A stretch of 35,193 bases of DNA from an uncultured Bacteroidales bacterium (GTDB taxonomy: Bacteria > Bacteroidota > Bacteroidia > Bacteroidales > UBA932), in the NCBI GenBank assembly GCA_949296645.1, contig CASFPH010000023.1:1-35193 (forward strand), written 5' to 3'. The notes below the pieces were generated by a model, which had not been told where the DNA came from, did no database searches, and saw only the letters and a list, made by a program, of their open reading frames with translations. The position numbers were made by a program, and so were the translations under genes. Below, piece after piece: positions 1-7,444 of this stretch. Numbering within the stretch: position 1 is the stretch's first letter; every line of letters starts with the position of its first letter.

Positions 1-17
1 GGTAGCTGCCAATTTAC

Positions 18-57
18 AGGGAGGATCGCAGAGTATTGCGGCCCTCCCTTTTTTTTT
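18..57 (+). terminator. Rho-independent terminator
   Basis: A stem of AGGGAGG plus CGCA pairs with TGCG plus CCTCCCT (arms 18-30 and 37-49, one two-base internal mismatch, six-base loop) and is followed by a run of about nine T. It should end a transcript that enters from left of the window. Confidence 0.75.
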
Positions 58-96
58 GTAAGTTTGTTGAATCTTCCTTTAAAAACCAGACTGTCC

Positions 97-231
97 ATGG
101 TTGCCTGGACTGATATTGTACCGAGGATATATGTTTCGGATACTGACGGTATTGTCAGGCATATTTATGATGATACGGATATGCCCGATTCACAGATTCT
201 GAGAAACAATGTAGATGATTTGTTAAAATAG
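97..231 (+). pseudogene. Short ORF, possible C-terminal remnant of a thioredoxin-fold protein
   Basis: An ATG at 97 opens a 44-codon frame that stops five bases before the patatin gene. The frame is also open leftward to base 1, but that stretch runs through the terminator hairpin and does not look like protein. The peptide has the pattern VPRIYVSDTDGIVRHIYDD followed by a helix ending in DDLL. This resembles the last strand-strand-helix part of TlpA/redoxin-type thioredoxin folds (cis-Pro strand, D-x-x-G turn). No active-site CxxC is present, so if the resemblance holds this is a remnant. It may instead be a small real gene coupled to the lipase, or chance. Basis: sequence pattern plus inference. 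Confidence 0.3.
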
Positions 232-236
232 CAGTT

Positions 237-1001
237 ATGAAAATTGGAGTTGCATTAAGCGGAGGCGGGGCAAAGGGATTTGCTCATGCAGGTGCGCTCA
301 AGGCATTGAGCGAGTTCGGGATAGTACCGAGTGTAGTAGCCGGAACGAGTGCCGGTTCTGTCATAGGCGCTTTCTTTTGCGCCGGTTATGATATGGAAAA
401 ACTGATTGACATATTCCTGAAATACGAAGTCAAGAATTTTATTAAACTTACGGTGCCTATCAGCGGTTTTTTCAATCCTGACGGTTTTGTGTCATTTTTG
501 AGAAATGAACTCCCGGTCAATAACTTTTCTGATCTGCACATACCATTGAGGGTAGTTGCAACAGATTTCGACAATGGAAAGAGTGTGGTCTTTTCCGAAG
601 GTGAAATAGCGGATAAGGTCATGGCATCCTCTACTTTGCCGATTTTCTTCAGACCTCAGAAAATAGACGATGTCCATTATGTTGATGGCGGTCTTTTCAA
701 GAATTTTCCTGCGTCCGTCATCAGGGATGAGTGCGATTTCCTGATAGGAATAAATGTAAGCCCGAATCTCCATGAAGATTATAAGGACAGTATTCTCTAC
801 ATAGCTGCCAAATCCTACAATTACATGTTCAAGGCAAACATGGTAGAGGACCTTGCAATGTGCGACCTTCTTGTAGAGGTAGAGGAAGCCCTGCAGTATA
901 AGGTTTTTGAACTTAAGAAGGCAAGGGAAATATTCAGTCTCGGTTATGAGAGCATGAAGGAAAAACTTCAGGACAGCGATGTATTGAAGAAACTTAAGTA
1001 G
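237..1001 (+). CDS. Patatin-like phospholipase (NTE/RssA family)
   Basis: This 254-residue protein is a serine acyl hydrolase of the bacterial patatin/RssA group, expected to cleave acyl chains from phospholipids or related esters. The oxyanion loop GGGAKG is at residues 9-14, the nucleophile elbow GTSAG at 36-40 (Ser38), and the catalytic dyad aspartate at 150 in DGG. All key residues are intact and the length is typical of single-domain members. There is no signal peptide, so it is probably cytoplasmic. The physiological substrate cannot be deduced. A small ORF ends five bases upstream, so co-transcription is possible. The gene ends before a bidirectional terminator shared with the convergent CoA-transferase. 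Confidence 0.9.
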   Translation: MKIGVALSGGGAKGFAHAGALKALSEFGIVPSVVAGTSAGSVIGAFFCAGYDMEKLIDIFLKYEVKNFIKLTVPISGFFNPDGFVSFLRNELPVNNFSDLHIPLRVVATDFDNGKSVVFSEGEIADKVMASSTLPIFFRPQKIDDVHYVDGGLFKNFPASVIRDECDFLIGINVSPNLHEDYKDSILYIAAKSYNYMFKANMVEDLAMCDLLVEVEEALQYKVFELKKAREIFSLGYESMKEKLQDSDVLKKLK

Positions 1002-1048
1002 ATACTGAAGTCTGATTCCTGCATTTGTCTATGCAGTCGATACAATTA

Positions 1049-1105
1049 AAAAGCGATGTTTCAATAAATTTGTTTTTGAAACATCGCTTTCGTATTTTGT
1101 TTTTT
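1049..1105. terminator. Bidirectional terminator between convergent genes
   Basis: A perfect 15-base inverted repeat (AAAGCGATGTTTCAA at 1050-1064, complement at 1076-1090) has an 11-base loop. T-rich sequence follows on the plus strand, and the A-rich left flank gives a weaker U-tract on the minus strand. It separates the patatin gene (plus) from the CoA-transferase (minus). Confidence 0.85.
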
Positions 1106-1110
1106 ATGCG

Positions 1111-2418
1111 TTATTTGGCCACAAAGTGAAAATGAGGTCCGAATCTTTCGAAAGCGGCCCTGTCAAGTTCCTCTCTGTATTCAGGATGGGCTATGCTTAT
1201 CATAAGTTTTGCTCTTTCCTGCAGAGATTTGCCATAGAGATTTACAGCTCCGTATTCGGTAACGAACCAGTGGATATGGTTACGTGTGGTTACAACACCT
1301 GCACCCGGTGTAAGTACAGGTGCAATTTTGCTTATGCCCTTTTTGGTTACTGAAGGCATCGCTATTATGGCTTTGCCTCCTTCTGACATGGATGCCCCGT
1401 ATACGAAGTCTATCTGTCCGCCTACGCCTGAATAGAATTTTGTTCCGAGAGAGTCAGCGCATACCTGTCCGGTCAGGTCTACCTGAAGAGCTGAATTGAT
1501 GGCTGTTACCTTCGGATTCTTTGCAATTATGAACGGATCGTTTGTGTATCCGACATCCTTCATCAGTACCATAGGGTTATCATCTATGAAGTCATAGCAT
1601 TGCTGCGAACCCATGAGGAAGGTAGATACCATTTTACCTTTGTCGATGGTTTTTGCAGCTCCGTTTATTACGCCTTTTTCTACCAGAGGGAGTACTCCGT
1701 CAGCAAACATTTCCGTGTGGATTCCGAGATTCTTGTGGTTCCCGAGCTGTGCAAGGACTGCGTTAGGAATAGCTCCTATGCCCATCTGCAAAGTTGCTCC
1801 GTCTTCTATAAGGGCAGCACAGTTTTTACCAATAGCTGTTTCTATCTCGTCAGGTTCCGAGAAATGTGCAGGTTCAAGCAGATTGTTGTCTTCTACGAAC
1901 ATGTCTATCATGCTTACAGGGATCATTGCATCTCCCCATGCACGAGGAACGTTCTTGTTGACTACCGCAATCACGCATCTTGCACATTCGATTGCTGCCA
2001 GTGTGGCATCTACCGATGTTCCCAAAGAAACATATCCGTGTTTGTCTGGTGTTGATACCTGTATCATTGCTACATCGCATGGCAGAACACCGCTTCTGTA
2101 CAGTTTCTGTGTTTCACTCAGAAAAATAGGAATATAGTCTGCATATCCTGCCTGGACGTTTTTCCTGACATTGCCTCCTACAAAAAATGCCTGGTGGAAA
2201 AATATGCCTTCATATTTTTCGTCAGTGTAAGGAGCGGCACCTTCCGTGTGGAGATGGTGTATCTTTACATCTTTCAGTTCGCCGGCATCTCCTCTGCGGC
2301 ACAAAGCGTCGATAAGTACCTTAGGGGCACTTGCAACACTGCTGAAGTGAATATGGTCGCCTGATTTTACGACTTTTACAGCCTCATCGGCTGTAACGAA
2401 TCTGATTTCTTTTTGCAT
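1111..2418 (-). CDS. Acetyl-CoA hydrolase/transferase family CoA-transferase
   Basis: This 435-residue protein belongs to the family I CoA-transferases that includes 4-hydroxybutyrate CoA-transferase and butyryl-CoA:acetate CoA-transferase. These move CoA between acyl-CoA and acetate through a glutamyl-CoA thioester. The probable catalytic Glu236 lies in HTEM, preceded by the glycine loop GIGAIP (213-218). The length matches the family. Members in anaerobic Bacteroidota serve acetate, butyrate or succinate fermentation, but the acyl donor cannot be read from sequence. It is a single-gene unit: a consensus promoter lies 39 bases upstream, and it shares a terminator with the lipase. It is divergent from mazG. 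Confidence 0.88.
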   Translation of the reverse strand: MQKEIRFVTADEAVKVVKSGDHIHFSSVASAPKVLIDALCRRGDAGELKDVKIHHLHTEGAAPYTDEKYEGIFFHQAFFVGGNVRKNVQAGYADYIPIFLSETQKLYRSGVLPCDVAMIQVSTPDKHGYVSLGTSVDATLAAIECARCVIAVVNKNVPRAWGDAMIPVSMIDMFVEDNNLLEPAHFSEPDEIETAIGKNCAALIEDGATLQMGIGAIPNAVLAQLGNHKNLGIHTEMFADGVLPLVEKGVINGAAKTIDKGKMVSTFLMGSQQCYDFIDDNPMVLMKDVGYTNDPFIIAKNPKVTAINSALQVDLTGQVCADSLGTKFYSGVGGQIDFVYGASMSEGGKAIIAMPSVTKKGISKIAPVLTPGAGVVTTRNHIHWFVTEYGAVNLYGKSLQERAKLMISIAHPEYREELDRAAFERFGPHFHFVAK

Positions 2419-2456
2419 ATCTTCAGTTTTTTAGTTTATATCCTGCATATATCCCA

Positions 2457-2464
2457 CAAAATTA
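2457..2464 (-). promoter_or_regulatory. Bacteroides-type -7 box for the CoA-transferase
   Basis: Read on the minus strand the bases are TAATTTTG, a full match to TAnnTTTG. The start codon is 39 bases downstream. No clear -33 TTTG element is seen. Confidence 0.5.
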
Positions 2465-2496
2465 CAAAATCTCTTAAATAAAGAGCATTTTAATAG

Positions 2497-2504
2497 TACA
2501 TTTG
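2497..2504 (+). promoter_or_regulatory. Bacteroides-type -7 box for mazG-tcdA
   Basis: TACATTTG matches TAnnTTTG exactly. The mazG ATG begins 22 bases after the box, giving a predicted leader of under 20 bases. It is arranged divergently with the CoA-transferase promoter. Confidence 0.55.
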
Positions 2505-2525
2505 CAAAAAAAACAAGTGTAAAAC

Positions 2526-3347
2526 ATGCTGGAAAACAAAAAACAGGAAGCTGCGGAAGCTTTTTTGAAGTTACTGGACATAATGGATGAACTCAGGGAA
2601 AAATGTCCCTGGGACAGGGAGCAGACGATAGATTCCCTGAGACCGATGACGATAGAGGAAACATATGAACTGAGTGATGCCATAATGAAGAACGACATGC
2701 TCAATATTTCCAAGGAACTTGGGGATATATTACTTCATATCATATTCTACAGCAAGATTGCTGATGAGAAAAACGAGTTTACCATTATTGATGTCATAGA
2801 CAGACTATGCAACAAACTTGTCTACCGTCATCCTCATGTCTTTGCATCGACGCAGGTTGCGGATGCAGGAGAAGTCATAAAGAACTGGGAGCAGTTGAAA
2901 CGGAGTGAAAAGGACGGGAACAGAACCGTATTGTCGGGTGTTCCGGTTTCATTGCCATCGCTGATCAAGGCTTATCGTATGCAGGAAAAGGCTGCGGCTG
3001 TAGGTTTTGACTGGGAAGAACGGAGCCAGGTATGGGACAAGGTGCATGAAGAACTGGGTGAATTTGAGAGAGAACTGTCTGCAATGGGTTCGGCAGTTTC
3101 CGAAGAAGAAAAGACAAAGGCATCGGCAAGGGCCGAGTGCGAATTGGGTGATTTTATATTTTCCCTTGTGAACGCTGCCAGATTATATGGCCTGAACCCG
3201 GATACGGCTCTTGAGCGTACGAATAAAAAATTCAGGGACAGATTTACTTATGTGGAAATGAAGGCCGGGGAAAGCGGACGCTCCCTTAAGGAAATGTCGC
3301 TTGAGGAAATGGACGGATTGTGGAATGAAGCAAAGCAAACCGAATAG
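2526..3347 (+). CDS. mazG: Nucleoside triphosphate pyrophosphohydrolase MazG
   Basis: This cytoplasmic enzyme hydrolyses NTPs or dNTPs to NMP and pyrophosphate, clearing aberrant nucleotides. The 273 residues hold two MazG repeats. The first has CPWDREQT at 27-34, the metal-binding EETYE at 44-48 and KELGDIL at 63-69. The second has HEELGEFE and, further on, ECELGDFIF, so both acidic metal sites are present. The length is that of full two-domain MazG. The stop is three bases from the tcdA start, so the two are almost certainly one operon from the promoter at 2497. Confidence 0.93.
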   Translation: MLENKKQEAAEAFLKLLDIMDELREKCPWDREQTIDSLRPMTIEETYELSDAIMKNDMLNISKELGDILLHIIFYSKIADEKNEFTIIDVIDRLCNKLVYRHPHVFASTQVADAGEVIKNWEQLKRSEKDGNRTVLSGVPVSLPSLIKAYRMQEKAAAVGFDWEERSQVWDKVHEELGEFERELSAMGSAVSEEEKTKASARAECELGDFIFSLVNAARLYGLNPDTALERTNKKFRDRFTYVEMKAGESGRSLKEMSLEEMDGLWNEAKQTE

Positions 3348-3350
3348 GAC

Positions 3351-4064
3351 ATGTATACAAGAACGGAATTGCTTGTAGGAAAGGAAGGCGTGGAAAAACT
3401 CAGAAATTCTTCAGTTGCAGTCATGGGTGTAGGGGGAGTAGGGGCATATGCTGCTGAAATGATTGCGAGGGCAGGGGTCGGTGAAATGGTAATTGTAGAT
3501 GACGACTGTGTGAATGTAACGAACATCAACAGACAGTTGCTTGCAACCGGGAGTACGGTGGGGAGGAAAAAGGTTGAAGTTATGGCAGAAAGGCTCTCTG
3601 ACATAAACCCTTCCTTGAAGATCCGCTCTTGTCAAGTGTATATTGATGAAGACAATGTGGCCGGACTTATGGAAAGCATAGGTCATGTGGATTTCCTGAT
3701 TGATGCAATCGATACTCTATCGCCGAAACTGGCCCTTATAGAATACTGTTATAAGAATGGGATCAGTTTCGTTTCGTCAATGGGGGCCGGTGCAAAATTC
3801 GACGTTACCAGAATCAGGATTGCAGATATATCCAAATCTTTCAACTGTCCTCTTGCATATATTGTACGCAAAAAATTGAGAAAAAGGGGAATAAGCAAAG
3901 GCTTCAAGGTGGTCTTTTCGGAAGAGCTTCCGATTGAGAGTGCTATTGTCCCGTGTGATGAAAGGAACAAAAAGTCACAGGTCGGCACTATCTCATATAT
4001 GCCTGCTGTTTTCGGGTGTGCTGCTGCTCAGGCTGCCTTGTTGCATATTCTCGGAAAATGTTGA
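3351..4064 (+). CDS. tcdA: tRNA threonylcarbamoyladenosine dehydratase TcdA
   Basis: This is an E1/ThiF/MoeB-superfamily protein that uses ATP to cyclise the t6A modification at position 37 of ANN-decoding tRNAs to ct6A. The Rossmann nucleotide loop GVGGVGAYA is at residues 26-34, followed by VDDDCVNVTNINRQL at 49-63, which is diagnostic for TcdA/CsdL. The 237 residues are close to the usual length. It lies three bases after mazG and is probably translationally linked to it. Identity is firm at family level; other small ThiF-like enzymes are the only alternative. Confidence 0.9.
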   Translation: MYTRTELLVGKEGVEKLRNSSVAVMGVGGVGAYAAEMIARAGVGEMVIVDDDCVNVTNINRQLLATGSTVGRKKVEVMAERLSDINPSLKIRSCQVYIDEDNVAGLMESIGHVDFLIDAIDTLSPKLALIEYCYKNGISFVSSMGAGAKFDVTRIRIADISKSFNCPLAYIVRKKLRKRGISKGFKVVFSEELPIESAIVPCDERNKKSQVGTISYMPAVFGCAAAQAALLHILGKC

Positions 4065-4087
4065 TTGCAGAATTTAGTAAAGATTGG

Positions 4088-4095
4088 TAAATTTG
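4088..4095 (+). promoter_or_regulatory. -7 box for the GNAT-like gene; decides its start codon
   Basis: TAAATTTG matches TAnnTTTG. Transcription would begin near 4100, so an in-frame TTG at 4084 cannot be the start. The ATG at 4108 (or 4117) must be used, with a leader of about 8-17 bases. Confidence 0.55.
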
Positions 4096-4107
4096 CCGAT
4101 TATTATA

Positions 4108-5232
4108 ATGAATCCTATGGAAATAGTAGAGGTTAAGACTATATCGCAAATCAGGAAATTCGTAAGGTTTCCTCACAAGCTTTTCAGGAACGATCCGAAA
4201 TATGTTCCGGCACTGGATTCGGATGAAGTGGAAACTTTGACAAAGAGTCCGGTTCTTCTGAATGACTGCAGCATGAAGATGTGGCTTGCTTATAAGGACT
4301 CTTCCATAGTTGGCAGGATTGCATGCATAATAAACAGGAGATACAATCAGCTGTATAATCTTAAGCGTGCGAGATTCGGATGGTGGGATACAGTTGAAGA
4401 TTATGAGGTTGCCGAAGCTCTTTTCCACAGGGCTGAGCAGTGGGCGCTTTCGGAGGGCATGACCGAAATACATGGACCTGTAGGTTTGAACAATATGGGG
4501 CGTCAGGGGTTGGTCATATATGGATTCGACAAGGATCCACAGGCAACGAACCTCTATAATCCGCCTTATTATGTAGAATTTGTGGAACGGTACGGATTTA
4601 CAAAAGAATTGGACTGGGTACAGTATGGTCTGAATGCTTCTCAGGGGGCTCCGGATAAACTGAAAAGAATAAGTTCGATGCTGATGGAAAGACACAAACT
4701 CAGGTTTGTGGATATAAAATCGCTGAAGTTGGATTCTCCTGTCGTAGGGGATTTCTTTGTCAAGTTCAATGAAGCATTTTCGAATGTCCCGAATTTCGTG
4801 CCTTTCAGCGATGCCGAAATCAAGAAGATGGCAAAGTTTTATATTGGTGTCCTGAAACCGGAGTTGTCATGCATAGTCGTGGATGAGAATAATGAGATTG
4901 CATGTTTCGCCGTCTGCATACCGTCATTGACCGAAGCTTTCAGAAAGGCTCGCGGAAAGATTTTCCCGCTAGGATGGTATTATATAGCAAGGGCTTTCAG
5001 AAAATACGATACCATAGACCTGATGCTTGTAGGTTCTGCGGACAAATGGAATTCAAAAGGGGTTTCTGCGATATATCACACATATCTTGCACAGAGTTTT
5101 ATGGATAACAGAATAAAGTTGGCAATAACCAATCCTCAGATAGAAACCAATAATGCCGTCAATGTCTGGGACCGTTATGATGACAAGATATTGTATATAA
5201 AACGGCGGTGTTATATAAAAAATTTGATTTAA
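4108..5232 (+). CDS. GNAT-fold N-acetyltransferase-like protein
   Basis: This 374-residue cytoplasmic protein resembles a conserved Bacteroidota family annotated as GNAT-like. An N-terminal segment (KFVRFPHKLFRNDPKYVP) is followed by an acetyltransferase-like half in which KMWLAYKDSSIVGRIACIINRRYN gives the typical beta-strand pattern. A second half contains CIVVDENNEIACFAVCIPSL, so two GNAT-like lobes are plausible. No substrate can be proposed. The start is set at 4108 because a consensus promoter box overlaps the further-upstream TTG; 4117 (MEIVEV) is also possible. The gene has its own terminator at 5240. Confidence 0.65.
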   Translation: MNPMEIVEVKTISQIRKFVRFPHKLFRNDPKYVPALDSDEVETLTKSPVLLNDCSMKMWLAYKDSSIVGRIACIINRRYNQLYNLKRARFGWWDTVEDYEVAEALFHRAEQWALSEGMTEIHGPVGLNNMGRQGLVIYGFDKDPQATNLYNPPYYVEFVERYGFTKELDWVQYGLNASQGAPDKLKRISSMLMERHKLRFVDIKSLKLDSPVVGDFFVKFNEAFSNVPNFVPFSDAEIKKMAKFYIGVLKPELSCIVVDENNEIACFAVCIPSLTEAFRKARGKIFPLGWYYIARAFRKYDTIDLMLVGSADKWNSKGVSAIYHTYLAQSFMDNRIKLAITNPQIETNNAVNVWDRYDDKILYIKRRCYIKNLI

Positions 5233-5239
5233 AATCCAT

Positions 5240-5267
5240 GAGACCTGTGAAGGTCTCTTTTTTTTTC
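5240..5267 (+). terminator. Rho-independent terminator
   Basis: GAGACC (5240-5245) pairs with GGTCTC (5252-5257) across a six-base loop and is followed by a run of about nine T. It ends the GNAT-like transcript and insulates the hydrogenase operon. Confidence 0.85.
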
Positions 5268-5268
5268 T

Positions 5269-5276
5269 TACTTTTA
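5269..5276 (+). promoter_or_regulatory. Possible -7 box of the hydrogenase operon
   Basis: TACTTTTA matches TAnnTTTG at all fixed positions except the last. It lies 28 bases before the first operon start and just after the preceding terminator, where a promoter is needed. Confidence 0.35.
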
Positions 5277-5304
5277 ATGAGAATTAACAAAAACACTGTC
5301 GCTT

Positions 5305-5652
5305 ATGAGAAAACTTAAGTCTTTTGAAGAACTGCTGACTCTTCAGAAGTCTTTGGCCGGTGATATGAGAATCAGGGAAATGAGCAATTCTCCAGACGAT
5401 CATATCCAGGTCAGGGTTACTTTTACATCGGAAGAAAAAATTGCAGAAGCAGCCGGAATCTACAGGGAAATATCGGAATTTGCCGAAACCGGTAATATGG
5501 ACATTATTCTTACACGATATTTCCGTGACGGGGAAAATAATGAGAAAACGGTTTCCATTGAGGTGAAGCATCCCGGAAATGAATGGAAATGCTACAATAT
5601 AGAATCGGCGGATGAGGCATTACGGATTCTGGAAAAGGGAGGTGCGGCATGA
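5305..5652 (+). CDS. HydD-like small protein, cysteine-poor ferredoxin-like domain
   Basis: This 115-residue cytoplasmic protein is the first gene of the hydrogenase operon and overlaps hydB by four bases (ATGA). Its strand-helix-strand pattern parallels the N-terminal thioredoxin-like [2Fe-2S] domain of HydB: QVRVTFTSEE lines up with the HydB segment containing CGGTGC, and the C-terminal VSIEVKHPGNEWKCYNIESADEAL with the HydB strand-strand-helix end. The four cluster cysteines are absent; the only Cys is in EWKCYN. Acetogen bifurcating hydrogenases carry a cofactor-less small subunit, HydD, encoded just upstream of hydB, and this gene holds that position. An assembly or structural role is therefore inferred. 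Orthology to HydD is not proven. Confidence 0.6.
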   Translation: MRKLKSFEELLTLQKSLAGDMRIREMSNSPDDHIQVRVTFTSEEKIAEAAGIYREISEFAETGNMDIILTRYFRDGENNEKTVSIEVKHPGNEWKCYNIESADEALRILEKGGAA

Positions 5653-7442
5653 AACATGTAAAATCCTTTATTCTGGTTTGCGGGGGAACAGGATGCCGCG
5701 CATCGGAAAGTGCGCTGATTGCCGATGATTTCAGGAACATGGTCCGCCAGCTGGCCATAGAAGACCAGACTGCCGTGATATCCGTGGGCTGTTTCGGCTT
5801 TTGTGAGAAGGGCCCTATAGTAAAGATAATCCCGGACAACACGTTTTATACAAATGTTTCAAGGGCTGATGTGGAGGAGATCCTGAAGGAACATATCATT
5901 ATGGGAAGACCTGTACACAGACTTTTGTATGAAAATCCGGAAACGCATGAAAAAATAAGTGATTCCAAGCATATGGATTTCTACCGCAAGCAGAAAAGAA
6001 TAGCTTTGCGTAACTGCGGATTCATTGATCCTGAAAATATAAATGATTATATCGCCCGCCGAGGTTATGAGGCTCTCGGTACAGTACTTTCAAAATATAC
6101 CCCGGCGGAAACGATAGACATAATCAAACGTTCCGGATTGAGGGGAAGAGGGGGCGGAGGATTCCCTACCGGTCTCAAATGGGAATTCGCTTCAAAATCT
6201 GTTTCTAACGAGAAATATGTTGTATGTAATGCGGACGAGGGAGACCCGGGTGCATTTATGGACCGTTCGATTCTTGAAGGGGACCCGAATTCGATTATCG
6301 AGGCCATGGCAATTTGCGGGTATTCCATCGGAGCTTCCAGGGGCCTTGTCTATATAAGGGCGGAATATCCTCTGGCAGTGCACAGACTGGAGGTGGCCAT
6401 ATCCCAGGCAAGGGAGTATGGTCTGCTCGGAGATGCCATATTCGGAACGGATTTTTCCTTCGACATAGAAATAAGATACGGAGCAGGAGCCTTTGTGTGC
6501 GGTGAGGAAACTGCTTTGATTCATTCCATGGAAGGCCACAGGGGCGAACCTACAGTAAAGCCTCCTTTCCCGGCAGTCAAGGGATATATGGGCAAGCCTA
6601 CCAATGTAAACAACGTGGAAACGTTTGCCAATGTACCTGTGATAATCCTCAATGGGCCGGAATGGTTCTCTTCCATAGGAACGGAACGTTCCAAGGGTAC
6701 CAAGGTATTCGCTCTGGCAGGGAAGATAAATAATGTCGGTCTTATTGAGGTTCCCATGGGGACAACACTGAGGGAGGTGATATATGAAATCGGAGGAGGT
6801 ATAAAAAACGGCAAGAAATTCAAGGCAGTACAGACAGGAGGACCTTCTGGCGGTTGCCTGACCGAGGAGCATCTTGATATTCCGATAGATTTCGACAATC
6901 TGCTTGCCGCCGGTTCCATGATGGGGTCCGGAGGAATGATAGTGATGGATGAAGATGACTGCATGGTTTCCGTAGCAAAGTTTTATCTTGAGTTCATTGT
7001 CGAGGAATCCTGCGGAAAATGTGTTCCGTGCAGGATCGGAAACAGGCGACTTTATGAAATGCTTGACAAGATAACAAAAGGAAAAGGTACCGAGGAGGAT
7101 CTGGAATATATTGAGAATCTGAGCAAGGTAATAAAGGATACAGCCCTCTGCGGTTTGGGGCAGACATCACCGAATCCTGTCCTGAGTACTCTCGAACATT
7201 TCAGGGATGAATATCTCGCGCACGTAAGGGACAAAACCTGTCCTGCCGGCAAATGCCGTGCCTTGATGCATTATGTAATCGATCCTGAAAAATGCGTAGG
7301 ATGTACGGCATGTGCGAGGGCGTGTCCGGCAGAGGCCATTACGGGAGAACGGAAGCAGAAGCATGAAATAGATCAGAACAAATGTATAAAATGCGGAGCA
7401 TGTTATGAAAAATGCAAGTTCTCTGCAATTAATATAGCGTAG
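5649..7442 (+). CDS. hydB: NADH-binding flavoprotein subunit of bifurcating [FeFe] hydrogenase
   Basis: This 597-residue NuoF-like subunit oxidises or reduces NAD(H) at FMN and exchanges electrons with HydA. Its domains in order are: an N-terminal thioredoxin-like [2Fe-2S] domain with Cys11, 16, 48, 52; the NuoF core with the NADH loop RGRGGGGFPTGLKW (165-178) and FMN loop NADEGDPGAFMDR (194-206); an SLBB region; a [4Fe-4S] site SCGKCVPC (Cys455, 458, 461) completed by Cys501; and a C-terminal 2x[4Fe-4S] ferredoxin domain (Cys549/552/555/559 and 579/582/585/589). This layout is that of bifurcating HydB/HndC rather than complex I NuoF. Its stop is two bases from the hydA start. All cofactor residues are intact. 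Confidence 0.93.
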   Translation: MKHVKSFILVCGGTGCRASESALIADDFRNMVRQLAIEDQTAVISVGCFGFCEKGPIVKIIPDNTFYTNVSRADVEEILKEHIIMGRPVHRLLYENPETHEKISDSKHMDFYRKQKRIALRNCGFIDPENINDYIARRGYEALGTVLSKYTPAETIDIIKRSGLRGRGGGGFPTGLKWEFASKSVSNEKYVVCNADEGDPGAFMDRSILEGDPNSIIEAMAICGYSIGASRGLVYIRAEYPLAVHRLEVAISQAREYGLLGDAIFGTDFSFDIEIRYGAGAFVCGEETALIHSMEGHRGEPTVKPPFPAVKGYMGKPTNVNNVETFANVPVIILNGPEWFSSIGTERSKGTKVFALAGKINNVGLIEVPMGTTLREVIYEIGGGIKNGKKFKAVQTGGPSGGCLTEEHLDIPIDFDNLLAAGSMMGSGGMIVMDEDDCMVSVAKFYLEFIVEESCGKCVPCRIGNRRLYEMLDKITKGKGTEEDLEYIENLSKVIKDTALCGLGQTSPNPVLSTLEHFRDEYLAHVRDKTCPAGKCRALMHYVIDPEKCVGCTACARACPAEAITGERKQKHEIDQNKCIKCGACYEKCKFSAINIA

Positions 7443-7444
7443 GT

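Noticed and set aside
1600-2137. Plus-strand frames of 151 and 174 codons inside the CoA-transferase
   Set aside because: Both are antisense to the intact CoA-transferase and show no family motif.
4084-4107. TTG start of the GNAT-like gene at 4084
   Set aside because: The promoter box at 4088-4095 covers it, so it would not be in the message.
3988-4695. Minus-strand frame of 235 codons spanning the tcdA/GNAT junction
   Set aside because: It crosses a consensus promoter and two real genes on the other strand, with no recognisable domain.
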